From: Adiantum capillus-veneris
Lineage: Eukaryota; Streptophyta; Polypodiopsida; Polypodiales; Pteridaceae
NCBI GenBank assembly: GCA_014529385.2
Contig: CM043946.1
Location: forward strand, 21,508,577 to 21,572,576
Direction of reading: 5' to 3'
Length of the DNA: 64,000 nucleotides
Below the pieces are notes generated by a model, which saw only the letters and a program-made list of their open reading frames with translations, had not been told where the DNA came from and did no database searches. Shown here one piece after another: positions 53,907 to 64,000 of the stretch. The position numbers and the translations under genes were made by a program. Numbering within the stretch: the first letter of the stretch is position 1; every line of letters begins with the position of its first letter.

Positions 53907-54133
53907 TGTTACCATATACATGTGGTAGTGATGTGTGTGAACACACTAGGACCGCCGGGGCATTTTTTCCCTCTTTAGGAGGTTTTTTCCCCCGTGCATT
54001 GTATATACGCCCATCACTGTAGGGCTATTTATCTTTCCATTGCACACTAAGTAACACACTCTCTATTGTGTGCCTTGAGCTTCCTTCGTCTTCTCCAAGC
54101 TGTGTGTGTTTCTCTGCAACCCTAATTCCAACA
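53907..54133 (+). repeat. Copia C 3' LTR
   Basis: 227 bp, almost identical to the 5' LTR. Confidence 0.95.
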
Positions 54134-54523
54134 CAAGGAAGCTTTGGGCTATGCTTGGCATGGCTGTTTTAACCGGATGCAAAGGTATTCCCTTACTCCT
54201 AATGCTTTCGTATCCTACACCCTCTTCTCATGTCTCTCGGACGAGTTTCATCAATGGTGTGGACACTAACTTGCATTAGCAACCCGTTCACAAGAAATCG
54301 GGGAGGTGGGAGCACCCTTATAGTTTATGCACCCACAAACGAGTGGGGTCATCCTACTCCCTTTTCTTTTTTACTTGGTTGGCATATTAATCAATTCTTA
54401 TCATCACTTGTTTGGCCTACCAATATGGAACTATAGGTTCAAAATATTTTTGAGGCAAGAGCCATGTGAGGATGAGGACCCTCTCCTGTTTTACTTAGTT
54501 TTCTGTCAAGTGCGTCAAAAATT

Positions 54524-54635
54524 TGTTGGAATTAGGGTTGCAGAGAAACGCACACAGCTTGGAGAAGACGAAGGAAGCTCAAGCACACAATAGAGAGTGT
54601 ATTACTTAGTGTGCAATGGAAAGATAGATAGCCCT
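54524..54635 (-). repeat. Inverted truncated LTR of the copia B/C family
   Basis: Starts TGTTGGAATTAGGG, the complement of the LTR 3' end, and runs to the agggctatctatc position, 112 bp. The upstream half of the LTR is missing. It lies about 390 bp from copia C in opposite orientation. Confidence 0.9.
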
Positions 54636-54844
54636 GGAGAGAGAGCGAAGTCAGGATCAGGACCTGGTCTCACCTCATCGTGAGTCAACTACTAGTTGCA
54701 CGTGCTATGGCGAAAGCAGTGATTTTATCAACCAGCCTGTAGCTAGCGGCGAGCGCATGAATGCTAACAAACAGCGAGGCTACATGCGAGAGACCGAGTG
54801 AAAGAGAGACAGTGACGTCTAGATTATCATTTTTCAAGAGAAAA

Positions 54845-54889
54845 TCTTGAATCAAACCTCTTTGTAGCTGCCCACGCCGGCGTGGACTA

Positions 54890-54961
<72 letters not shown>

Positions 54962-55060
54962 AGAAGAAGAAGGGAGTGTTAAGGTCGTAGGAAACTATCT
55001 TAAATCAAAACTCTTTGTAGCTGCCCGTGCCAGCGTGGACTGCTAGAGAGAGAGAGATCT
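54845..55060. repeat. Duplicated unit around a (GA)n microsatellite
   Basis: ctttgtagctgcccacgcc (about 54860) and ctttgtagctgcccgtgcc (about 55011) start two copies. Each is followed by gcgtggact and a GA run (54894-54957 and 55045-55058). Confidence 0.8.
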
Positions 55061-55251
55061 AGCCTAAAAGTTTTAGTGTAAAAAAAAACCAGGTCCAGTG
55101 TTGAATTTACGATTAGCAAAAAATGTAGAAATATACACAAGTTTAGGCTTCAACTTTTGACCTAAAAAACCAAGAGAATTTCAAGTTTGACCTGATTTTC
55201 TTATGTTGGGGAAAATGTATTTTTCTAGCCCTGATCTTATTATGGGGTAGG

Positions 55252-55370
55252 GAATGGTCACTTGCTGACCATTCCTCGAAATCCGTGCTACTGCATGGCA
55301 AACGATGGAGGTCGGGAGCCGTGTGGGAGCGTGGATTTCTGGGTGAATGGTTATCAAGTGACCATTCCCA
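55252..55370. repeat. Imperfect hairpin repeat
   Basis: Left arm ggaatggtcacttgctgacc and onward to ccgtgct; right arm ends caagtgaccattccc. The arms are about 40 bp with a ~35-bp loop. It resembles a small foldback element; no duplication is placed. Confidence 0.7.
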
Positions 55371-55979
55371 ATCGTCAAGGTCCAGGTGAGGGGGGCCATG
55401 ATCGCAGATTCTACACGCTGATTTGTCAGCTACACAACAATCCCGCTATTCATAAGCTTTTATGTATTCTGCATTCTAACATGTCAACACCATAGTAGCT
55501 CTGCCATTGCTGTTAGCTGTTGCTTAGATATTCTCTATGATGATTTGACAGAGTCTCACCTGTTGTGTGGTTACTCAAATTCCATGCACTGACTTGTCAA
55601 CAATCTGGCGGCGCTGCCCTTTCTGAACGTTGAGTTGTCTCAGATCCAACAATGCATTATTGACTTTCCTCTCAGGAATGTACAGTAGATGAGCGGCCTA
55701 GATTGGCTGCCCCCGACCGTGGACCTTGACGGATAGGTCCTCGCTTAAAGTGTGCATTGTGGGGCTTCTATTCCAAATTTCCAATGTATGGACTATTGAA
55801 ATTTCAATGGGTCACAAGAGGAGTGAGTCTTGAGAGAAGAGAAGGATGTTGACAACAATTGAAACTTCAAAAATCCAAACCCTTTCCATGATTGGCATTC
55901 AAGGGTTTCCAGTGAACTCGGCTACCTAAAACAGGCACCCTCATTGTTTTGAGGTTTACCTGTACGATGTTACTTAATA

Positions 55980-56461
55980 GTGATTCGGGAGTTCATATTG
56001 AATGTTGTATCTTTATTGCCAAGGATTCCTTCCCAGGGGATAAGAAATGGGTCTGAGATATTCACAAAGTGCAGGGGTTTCCCTAGTTACTTCTCTTCTT
56101 CCAATTCCGACAGTTCAGAAGACAGGCCGGAAGTGGAGTCCTCCTATCATCAGGGCCGGCAAAACACTAGAAAAGGCTCAACTCCGTCAAAATATTTATC
56201 TTTTCCTCCTCCTCCATCATCTTCGGGGCACCGTTATGGGAAGAGGAGTTTGGAGGGGACACTCGTGAAATCAAGGATGACAACTCCACTCCAGAAGGGG
56301 ACAAGTCCAGGCGTGAGTTAGGTTTTAACGACATGGTGGACCCCTTCTATAGGGGACCAAAACTGGAGAAAGACAATCCTTCTGAATGTAAAGGGAATGG
56401 TCAGGATACTTGGTCGGGCGAAAATGAGCCTGGAGAAAAGGAAGGACTAGGAGGGGTTTCC
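55980..56461 (+). pseudogene. Unrecognised coding-like stretch, possibly organelle-derived
   Basis: The frame 55980-56321 is rich in serine (YFSSSNSDSSEDRPEVESSY). From about 56200 another frame is the more protein-like one (NDMVDPFYRGPKLEKDN) up to a TAG at about 56461, suggesting a frameshift. Base composition is more balanced than the flanks. About 300 bp downstream lies a tRNA-Cys-like sequence resembling the plant mitochondrial gene. Together these hint at a nuclear insertion of mitochondrial DNA, but I cannot name the protein. Confidence 0.25.
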
Positions 56462-56767
56462 TAGCTTTGCCCCTTCCTGCTTCCCAAAAAAGAGAATGGC
56501 AAGTATGAACCCGAGGATGAGAAAAGGAGCAGCAGTAGGTATTGGAAATGTATTTAGTCCTTTGATAAGCCCTCTTGCATGATATCTATGATTATACAAA
56601 CAATTATTCGGTTCTATTACTCCAGGCTTCGCCTTAACAAAATCTATTGCCTAGTTTTCTATGACGATGACCTTTTTGATATTATTTGTATCTCAAGGAA
56701 ATCCACTTTTGATAAATATAGACAACTAACGGTTACTTCAGGGTGGAATTCGCTTTGGTCACCCCCC

Positions 56768-56837
56768 AACTAGGTAACATAATGTTAATGTGTTAGACTC
56801 ACAGTCCTAGAATGATGGTTCGACTCAATCCCCATCT
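56768..56837 (+). pseudogene. tRNA-Cys-like sequence of mitochondrial type, degraded
   Basis: aactaggtaacataatg and gatggttcgactc match my recollection of plant mitochondrial trnC (ggctaggtaacataatgg ... gacggttcgactccgtc). The T-arm is mostly intact. The acceptor stem has about three mismatches, and the anticodon region no longer reads GCA. It is a pseudogene if the match is real. Confidence 0.4.
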
Positions 56838-57227
56838 CTTTAAAAGTACGCCCACTGTGGCATGATGATACATGACAAGGGATCCTAGCTTAGAATGCAA
56901 TGGATGTATGTGGGTGTGTCCCCATCTACCTACTCCTTTTGCTAGGGATTTGGACACGCAAGGAGAAGGGTCTGTTGCTAGCCCTTATTGACATAGAGCT
57001 ACTGCCTTGGCAAGAGTTGTTGTCTTCGCTTTGTCAACCAGATAAAAATGTAAAGGAGAAAATATTGAATATAATAAAATTTGATCCTCACTCAAAAACT
57101 TGCAAGGGGCATAGTGGGTATATGCGCACACACACACAAACACACACACAAAGAGATGGCACACAACTAGGATTGAGGTGGATGTGCTAGTGGTAGAAAT
57201 TGTAACTAAAACATGTAGGCTACCCTC

Positions 57228-57523
57228 ATTCTAAAACATGTAGGCTACCCTCATTCTGCTTTTTTGAACAAGCCCAACAAGATTGCATGGTGACAATTCG
57301 TGTTCCATACCATGTGACCTCTTGGGCTTGAAAGTTTATGAGGGTAACTAAAATTGTAGGCTACCCTCATTCTGCTTTGTTGAACAAGCCCAACAAGTAG
57401 AAATTGTAACTAAAACATGTAGGCTACCCTCATTCTGCTTTGTTGAACAAGCCCAACAAGATTGCATGGTGACAATTCGTGTTCCATACCATGTGACTTC
57501 TTGGGCTTGAAAGTTTATGAGGG
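57228..57523. repeat. Interrupted direct repeat, ~110-bp unit with foldback potential
   Basis: The unit begins acatgtaggctaccctcatt and ends gggcttgaaagtttatgagg. It occurs in full twice (about 57228-57343 and 57414-57523), with partial copies between. Inside, caagcccaacaag and cttgggcttg, and ccctcat and atgaggg, are inverted, so each unit can fold. Confidence 0.8.
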
Positions 57524-57859
57524 CCCTTACTCTAGTAAGCTTGTCCCTTGTGTTCTAAATAGGTCTTGCTTCTATGAGCTGCATTATACACACTCATCCC
57601 TTTGTCACTGCATTTTGACACAAGAAATATCAGCCACATTAATACTAAAGAGAAGTTCCTAATGGTACATAAGTTGAATACTTTGTCTCCTTTGCATGTG
57701 CTACGACTGCGTATTTTCAACTTAATATCCACCACCTCCATCTATGCTTAGATAGAGTGTAAGAACTAAATAAAAACACATATGTGAATGATTATTGAAA
57801 TACGTAGAAGTACCTTGACTAGTTTGGGATTTTTGATATAGTAAATTGCTAGTTTTTGC

Positions 57860-59300
57860 TCGGTTTAGTTATCGCTCGAAAAAACTTGCTCGGGATTGGG
57901 GATTCCTCAAAGACTCTATGCATGATTACAAACATCTTTTGTGAAGGCTCATAGAGTTTGAATCACAAAATAGACCATAAACTTGATAAAAATTGAAATC
58001 TGTATTGATTGTTGAGACATTGAGTTTGACTTGATGAATCTTATTTAAATTTGAAACTTGACTTAGAGGCTTAAAACATGTCATAAAAGGACTGACCAAT
58101 GAAAAAATTGCAAAAAATTGTTCATCTTATCATTTTACGTCAAAAGTAAATAATCATTTTTTTTTTTGGCTCAAAATGGATCAAGGTTGATACCAAAGAT
58201 TTTAGGCATGATTACAAACATCTTTTGTGAAGGCTCATAGAGTTTGGATCACAAAATAGACCAAAAACTTGATAAAAGCTAAAATCTGTACTGATTGTTA
58301 AGAAATTGAGTTTGACTTGATGAATCTTATTCAAATTCTATGAAACTTGACTCAGAGGCTTCAAACATGTCACAAAAAGACTAAGTATTGAAAAAAGTGC
58401 AAAAAATGCTCATTTTAGGTCAAAAGTAAATAATTGCATTTTTTGCTTTTGGCTCAAAATGCATCAAGGTTGATACCAAAGACTCTATGCATGATTACAA
58501 ATGTCTTTTGTGAAGGCTCATAGAGTTTGGATCACAAAACATATCAAAAACTTGGTAAAAACTAAAATCTGTAGTGATTCTCGAGAAATTGAGTTTGACT
58601 TGATAAATCTTGTTCAAATTAGGTGAAACTTGACTCAAAGGCTTAGTTTAGGGTGAGGAACATGTGTGTATGCTCAGGTGACCAAAAATATGACAAAGTT
58701 TACCAGAAGTAAATAATCACGATTATTTACTTTTGTCGAATTTTCAAACTTTTTTGGCCAACCAAGCATACCACAAGTTCTATCGTGTTGTATTGAGCAC
58801 TCACATCAAATTTGCTAAAATCTGGACCTGTAAAGTGAAAATTGTGGCCAATTTTATAAAGGTAGTCTGCAGACACAAAATTGTTGACAAACTGAGTAGG
58901 ATTTATCCAAACTTGGTGAAACTTTTCTAGGGAGCTTAAATTGAGTTGCTTTATCTGTTTCTATCAACATCTTGAAAACTTTTTACAAAAAAATCCAGAA
59001 TTATTATTTACAACTGCTCCAGATTTGAGATCTTTTGCACAACTGAGTATACCACAAGGTCAAGCACATCAAGTAGTCTACTCATATTAAGTTTGGTGAA
59101 ATTTGGATCGCAAAAGTGAGACTTAAGCCAGATTCTTGAAAACTAAGTCTACGGACACTAAACAGATGATAACTTGGACAAATCTTGTTCAAATTCAGTG
59201 AAACTTGTCCAGAGATTATAAAAATATGTTTATATGGAAAAACAAGCCTTAAAAGTGAGAAAAATAAATAATCAATTATTTACTTTTGAGCCCCAAAGAC
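57860..59300 (+). repeat. Leader D: ~280-bp tandem units with AT-rich palindromes
   Basis: Units are marked by catgattacaaac at 57921, 58207 and 58490, each with cttttgtgaaggctcatag. An AT-rich palindrome element recurs at 58146 (left arm only), 58426 (left arm only), 58707-58732 (12-bp arms, centre AC, perfect), about 59003 (right arm only) and 59265-59282 (8-bp arms, centre CA). Spacing is 274-283. The arrangement copies leaders A-C with yet another palindrome sequence. It precedes + strand gag/protease relics. Confidence 0.8.
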
Positions 59301-59939
59301 AAGATTTTGGACTTGTTTGAGCTTGTACAGCATTAGAACAACAAAATACAAGGTCACCGGTCAAGTTTGGGTTCCATCAGATCAAAATTATTACATGATA
59401 ACTCAGTTTCCAGGTTGCAAATTAGTCCTTTAGCTCTTTACAATGATAGAATTTGGAAATCTCAAATGTTGACTCACATAGCCCAGATTTGGAAGTTGGA
59501 ACACAGTGCAGTCAAATCACATAGAAGAACTTGAAGGATTGCACAATCCAAAAATCAGCAAGTGCAAGCTAGTGCATTGTAGACTCGGTCAAGAATCAGA
59601 TGAACAGGGGTACAAAATCACATTGGATTACAGATTAGGCTATTCAAAGCCCAAATTTTCATCATTTCAAAGCCTGCAATCAATTCTGACACTTTCAAGC
59701 TAGAGTTAGTCAACTCTTGTGAGTCCGAGCAGTAAACTGTAAAAGTGATTTGACAAAAGAAGTCTTATCAAACTTGAGCAAGAGTAATTTTGCTAATCAA
59801 CTGTTATAGAATTGACATTTTATTATTTATTGCAGCTGACAGGTGGAAAAGGCTTGACAGAGCTAGGCTATTGCAAAGGATATCATATTTTATGTACATT
59901 TTATTATTCAAGTGCTCCTTATGAGCTTTAGCCATTCAT
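59301..59939. other. No gene seen
   Basis: Short frames only. The text is possibly the continuation of the leader into the gag-proximal part. Confidence 0.35.
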
Positions 59940-59979
59940 GACCGGCCGGCCAGTTTGTAACCAATTTGACCATTCAAGA

Positions 59980-60027
59980 AATCTATATAACAAATACGTG
60001 CAAGAGGGAAATGGTCACTCTTGCACG
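59980..60027 (+). promoter_or_regulatory. TATA-like box and hairpin, candidate promoter
   Basis: tctatataac at about 59982-59991 is followed by a perfect 10-bp stem hairpin, cgtgcaagag / ctcttgcacg (59997-60006 and 60018-60027). The next 60 bases are a pyrimidine-rich ctcttctctc tract, as in retroelement R/U5 regions. The stretch 59.9-60.27 kb may be an LTR remnant. A very short gtatgt...gcag interval at 60197-60252 is below the usual plant intron size. Confidence 0.35.
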
Positions 60028-60776
60028 GGGGGAGATTGCACCCAGTGCTTGTGTTGTTCTTCTCTCCTCTTCTCTCTTCTCTCTCGACGTGCCGACGTAG
60101 TACTCCGCTCTAGGAGGTGCGCCAGCACGTGCGCTGTCTTGCTCTTTGTCTCTCCCTGTTCGTGTACAACTTGGATTATGCGTTGTGTGATTCGAGGTAT
60201 GTAGATTTTTTTGTTTCATGGCTTGTAGTACATTGTTTTTTCTATTTTGCAGGGCTTGCGACGTTTCCGTCTGTAGCATCAACACCAGGATTTTCTAAGA
60301 GATACTTCTTACAAACCAAGACAACATGGAGTCAAATCGAGCCGAGAGTTCAAATGCATGAGAACCAAAGCTAACCAGTAGCTGTAGAAACACATGCACA
60401 ATTGCAACATAGCGAATTTTACAGCTATATGGCTACATTAAAGATAAGGTTTTGTATATAAATCCGGAAGGCCATAGGTATCTTATGAGTGGCAAAGCAG
60501 CATAGGAGACACGATCCTATAGATTAGAGTAAAGCCAGATTCAAAGAACTCCCAGATGTTCATAGACTTTAGTGGAGCTAGGTATTGCAAGCTCAAAGAC
60601 AAGGTGCAGATAGAAGTGCAAAAGATGGATCCAAGTGGTTATCCAGAAAACCTGCACGAGCCCACAAAGCATCCATTTAGTGCATACGCAATCAGGATTG
60701 TTGTACATGGATAACATTGGTCAGATCTATAGTCGAGAACCATAAAGGGAAGATCCAAAATTCAACCAATAGAGGA

Positions 60777-60950
60777 CAATCTAATTGGAGAACCAAGCCA
60801 AAGATGATACAAAGGTCAAGATGGAGCAGTCTAGAGCTTGCTGCTCAGTGTTCTAAAAGAAGCCAATCTAATTGGAGAACTAAGCCAAAGATGGTACAAA
60901 GGTCAAGATGGAGCAGTCTAGAGCCTGATACTCAGTGCTCTAAAAGAAGA
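60777..60950 (+). repeat. In-frame tandem duplication, 87-bp unit
   Basis: Copies 60777-60863 and 60864-60950 encode a 29-residue unit starting QSNWRTKPKM, with a few changes. The unit length keeps the frame (60717-60956). It lies in the presumed gag region of G3. Confidence 0.85.
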
Positions 60951-61041
60951 AGTTGACAACTTGGCAAGCACAAAAATAAAAGCTCCTCTGCAAGAGCTTG
61001 ACATGGCAGAGCCAATTGAAATACCACCAGTCATGGAATAT

Positions 61042-61084
61042 TGCTCAGATTGGGAAAAAAGGTGGACATTTTTCTAAAGATTGT
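61042..61084 (+). pseudogene. G3 zinc-knuckle remnant
   Basis: Reads CSD followed, after a frame slip, by GHFSKDC. This is the C-x2-C-x4-H-x4-C nucleocapsid pattern with the second Cys changed to Trp and one indel. It marks the end of gag in a + strand element. Confidence 0.5.
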
Positions 61085-61364
61085 TCAAGAAATCTAGACA
61101 GTAGGGACACATAAATTGCCAAGCAAGGTACATAGCAATTTGGACATGCGGATCTCGATGTAAGTGCATTTAACTTGTCACTTTTAATGCAAGTAGATGA
61201 TTTTGCATTACTGTTAGAAGCACCAGTAAAAGCACTACAAGTTCAAAATCAGCATAAAGATGCACAGACACCTGAAAAGATTAAAATTGATTCTTTCAAC
61301 AACAAACTCCTATGTGAATTTGGTTGAGGTGTCCAAATATCATTGAATGTTGAAAAAACTGTTA

Positions 61365-61529
61365 GGTTAATCCTTTTTGTACAATTGCCCTTTTTGGTCT
61401 ACATAGTGTGCAATCATTCATGAGTCTAAGGGACACATCAAACAGAATTCTGTTAGAATTTTATGGCACCCATAATTCCTATGCACACTATGTAGACCAA
61501 AAAGGGCAATTGTACAAAAAGGATTAACC
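61365..61529. repeat. Perfect 48-bp inverted repeat (foldback element)
   Basis: Arms 61365-61412 and 61482-61529 are exact complements over 48 bases, starting ggttaatcctttttgtac. The loop is 69 bases and holds acagaattctgt. It sits inside a decayed retroelement region. I see no clear target duplication; TTAA occurs inside each end. Confidence 0.9.
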
Positions 61530-61781
61530 AGTGTTTGAACGACCCACATCCCAACTCATAGAAGTGCGTCCAGTGATAAAGTATGGTTCATTTCAGAGGA
61601 TAGAAACTAGTATAGCTCATCCTCTCTAGAGTTAAAGGATATTAACCGAGTGAACCCAGAAATCTGTTCAGAGCCACACTCTCCTCGATAAAAAATCAAG
61701 CGTCAATGTTGTGACCAAATGAGCATATACTTTGACCAAAACAGTCATAGATATAGATGAGAGTCTAAGATCTATGATGAC

Positions 61782-62465
61782 TTGGGTCCTGAAACCATAG
61801 AAGCTCATATCATAGTAGACCCATGGGATAGACAATATCAGGGCAAAGATAATACTATCTACATCTTGACTTGGGGAATAATTTGTCATGTGTCATGGCG
61901 ATACCTAGGAAACTATACAGAAAGTTTACTGATACCAAATATCAACACTGCTGCTCAAAGTGTGCCTTCACAATACCAAAAGGTGAGACTAAACCAGAAT
62001 CAAACAATTTTTAGATCTCACAATGGAGCAAGTGATAGTAACTACCCTAGGAAGAGGGGAGCTGCAAATCCATCAAGCGTAGCTCTAGTACCAGAAAATG
62101 CTACACCAATTAGAAGCCCAAGAACTTCTAGCTAGTAAACCCCTTCAAAGAAAAAACCATTGGAAGATCATATGGTTGTTGGAATTTTTCCTTTGACTCA
62201 AATCCGATCAAAATCTGCAGAAAAATTCTTTTACGAAGATCATTAGGGACAAAAGTTTCAGTTGATTTTTACAAGTCAAAGCCGAAAGCCGACAAATCCC
62301 ATATTGTTCGAGCAAGTGCATGCGACCAAACTCACATATGCATATGGAGATGCAGATGGCAATGAATACCAGCAAGTTCATGACCTTGTACAAGCCCCTA
62401 CGAATGTTAAACTTGAAGTCAAAAACTATCTGCAAATGATGAAAAGCCTCAAGCTGCCAGAATAG
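61782..62465 (+). pseudogene. G3 internal open stretches
   Basis: Frames 61782-62135 (ILTWGIICHVSWRYLGN) and 62262-62465 (LTYAYGDADGNEYQQVHDL) look protein-like but match no domain I know. They lie between the zinc knuckle and the protease, where G2 has its long linker. Stops and frame changes separate them. Confidence 0.3.
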
Positions 62466-63167
62466 GTGACAAAAAAGTCAAAGTCAATGGAAGATAAAAC
62501 CCAAAAAACTACACAAAGGTCACCGCCAAAATCTCCTTCAAAGAGACAGATACTTCCAAAAAGTACAGTGAATCTTCTAAAATCAAAGGTTACTCAGATG
62601 CCGGCTCGTAATGCTCAATAGTTGCAAGAAAAAGCTGCAGTATCATAGTCATACGAGTCAACATCAATGAAAGCAGGTGATCAAGACAAAGCCAATGTAG
62701 AAAAAGCTCAATCCAAGGATACTGCCACAACAAAAACAATCAATACAGAAAGAAATTCTGAGAAGATCAAGTAAAACATCACAAGTGAGAATGAAGTAAA
62801 GCTGTTAAGTGAAGTATAGCTAGATTTTTAGTTAGACAAGAACCTCATGTCTTTTTGCACTTGGAAAAAATGTGGCCAACCACAACTGGAAGATGCTCCT
62901 AAATTTGTGAGAATATATGGAAACAAACGAGCAAAATGTTAGGGAATCATCTCCACCGCCATTCACGTAGGTCCATAGATCATCACGCCCAGTTCCATGT
63001 AATGACAAAAAAGGATATACCAGACGACATCATAGCGGGAATGCCAATGTCCCACAAGATGTTAGATTCAAAGTTCAAACATGACAGAGTCATCACATGC
63101 AACAAAGAATGAAGACCAAGATTGATCACCTTCAAACAACAGCACAAAGTCCTCAAGAACAGTTAAA

Positions 63168-63419
63168 ATGGAGACTGATATCAAAGTAGATCTTATTGAA
63201 GATGATTCATCTCCATCAAATAGAATTTTAGAAGAGCTTAAATCAAGTCAGGTAATAGAAAGTGTAGATCAAATAGAGCAAAGGGAAACCATGAAAGCTA
63301 TTGAGCAGAGAATGCCACCAAAGCAAGAAGTTAAGAAGAACAGGGGTGCAGACAACCAACAATCTTTCGGAAGTCCACAAATCCAGACATTTCCAGCTAA
63401 ATCAGCTGATAAAAGTTAA
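63168..63419 (+). pseudogene. G3 linker frame, charged
   Basis: An 83-codon frame rich in Glu, Lys, Ser and Gln (METDIKVDLIEDDSSPSN), probably disordered. It lies just before the protease relic, in the position of the G2 linker. Confidence 0.35.
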
Positions 63420-63522
63420 ATTGGAAAACAGAGTCTCAAGACACCCTCCATAGAGACACAATTAGATCAAGATGAGACCATGGCAAAACTATGACAAAAG
63501 ATCTTCAATAGAACCAAAAATG

Positions 63523-63845
63523 AGAATAGCTATAATCCTCAATAATACAATTGGAGCAAGTCTCAGATTCAATGCTCTACTCGATAAAGAAGCAAAGTGC
63601 AATATGGTTGCAGACAACATCCTTAGCATTATAGAGATTACTTAGGGAAATCCAGATAATAGAGAAATCATGGGTAAGGCTACAAGCCAAAAATAAATGG
63701 TTGCTACTCTTAGCATCCAATAGCATGAAGAGCAAGTAAAGTTTCAGGTGAAGCCTTCAAAGGAAATGCTTCCAGATGTCATCCTTGGACACCAGTGGTT
63801 AGACCAACATAAGGCCTACAAAGAAGTTATACTGCTAATACTCTC
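63523..63845 (+). pseudogene. G3 retropepsin-like protease relic
   Basis: One frame, interrupted by three stops, reads ALLDKEAKCNMVADNIL at the active-site position (usual LLDTGA; here DKEA at 63583-63594) and DVILGHQWLDQHK at the second-lobe position. The catalytic Gly is lost. The pattern is a gypsy-class protease. No reverse transcriptase appears before the window ends, so it is unknown whether this element is gag-protease only. Confidence 0.6.
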
Positions 63846-64000
63846 TTTTCCAAGAGGTAGTCCATGGGCCGCAACATTTAGAGGTAACGTTAATGCTGGA
63901 TTCAAAGTTGCAAGTCACAAGAATTAAAGAAAAATCTTGTAGACAAAGATAAAGCTAAAGTGGAACTTCCACCGACTAGTAAAGAAGATGTGAAAGCATA

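Larger units (their letters stand above)
49001..54133 (+). mobile_element. Copia C: full-length, recent Ty1/copia element
   Basis: LTRs 49001-49228 and 53907-54133 differ by two substitutions and one single-base indel, so insertion is recent. Ends are TG...CA with duplication caagg. The primer site TGGTATCAGAGC (49231-49242) pairs with initiator-Met tRNA. The purine tract cagggggggatt lies at about 53896-53906. The internal region has the complete Ty1/copia domain order. It is the same family as copia B and a useful reference for that degraded copy. Confidence 0.95.

Noticed and set aside
60197-60252. 56-bp intron in a leader transcript
   Set aside because: Borders fit GT-AG, but the length is below typical plant introns; kept only as a remark.

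Overview
The window reads as nuclear DNA of a land plant with a large, repeat-rich genome. Grounds: Ty1/copia retrotransposons with a plant-type initiator-Met tRNA primer site, a gypsy-class element with a tRNA-Asp-type primer site, a DUF4283-like LINE ORF1 relic, long TG/GA/CT microsatellites, and one dispersed intron-containing gene. That gene (38.6-43.8 kb) has motifs reminiscent of axonemal inner-microtubule proteins. If this is right, the plant has swimming sperm (bryophyte, lycophyte, fern or cycad/Ginkgo grade); this is inference.

Layout. 1-1.24 kb: + strand leader of a gypsy-class element, with palindromes every ~285 bp. 1.24-1.66 kb: gypsy integrase scrap and an LTR-like fragment. 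3.7-4.4 kb: microsatellite and an aspartic-protease relic. 4.77-5.82 kb: 1 kb segment bounded by 28-bp inverted repeats, holding a 125-codon ORF. 7.2-37 kb: a nested nest. An old minus-strand gag-protease element (G1) was hit by copia A (12729-27941, duplication atcct) and copia B (30298-35192, duplication gttaa). Copia A was itself split by a younger minus-strand gag-protease element, G2 (16100-27028, duplication cttgg). 38.6-43.8 kb: multi-exon host gene, with foldback repeats in intron 1 and just downstream. 44.7-45.8 kb: LINE ORF1-like relic. 45.85-46.22 kb: Mutator-type MITE with a 9-bp target duplication. 47.5-48.6 kb: four related GC-rich hairpins. 49.0-54.1 kb: complete but mutated copia C (duplication caagg). 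54.5-57.5 kb: LTR scrap, hairpins, a possible organelle-derived segment. 57.9-64 kb: a fourth palindrome-bearing leader followed by + strand gag/protease relics (G3).

Most notable signal: four separate gypsy-class leaders (A, B, C, D) are built from ~270-290-bp tandem units, each unit carrying one palindrome of about 18-26 bp. The palindrome is nearly the same within an element but differs between elements. Both arms change together, so pairing is kept, and most intact copies share a CACG/CGCG/CGTG centre. G2 shows where this sits in a complete element: between the primer-binding site and gag. G2 itself carries gag and protease only, with no reverse transcriptase or integrase detected, so it would depend on enzymes from elsewhere.

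All coordinates were read by eye. Splice sites, LTR ends and homologies were not confirmed by any search.
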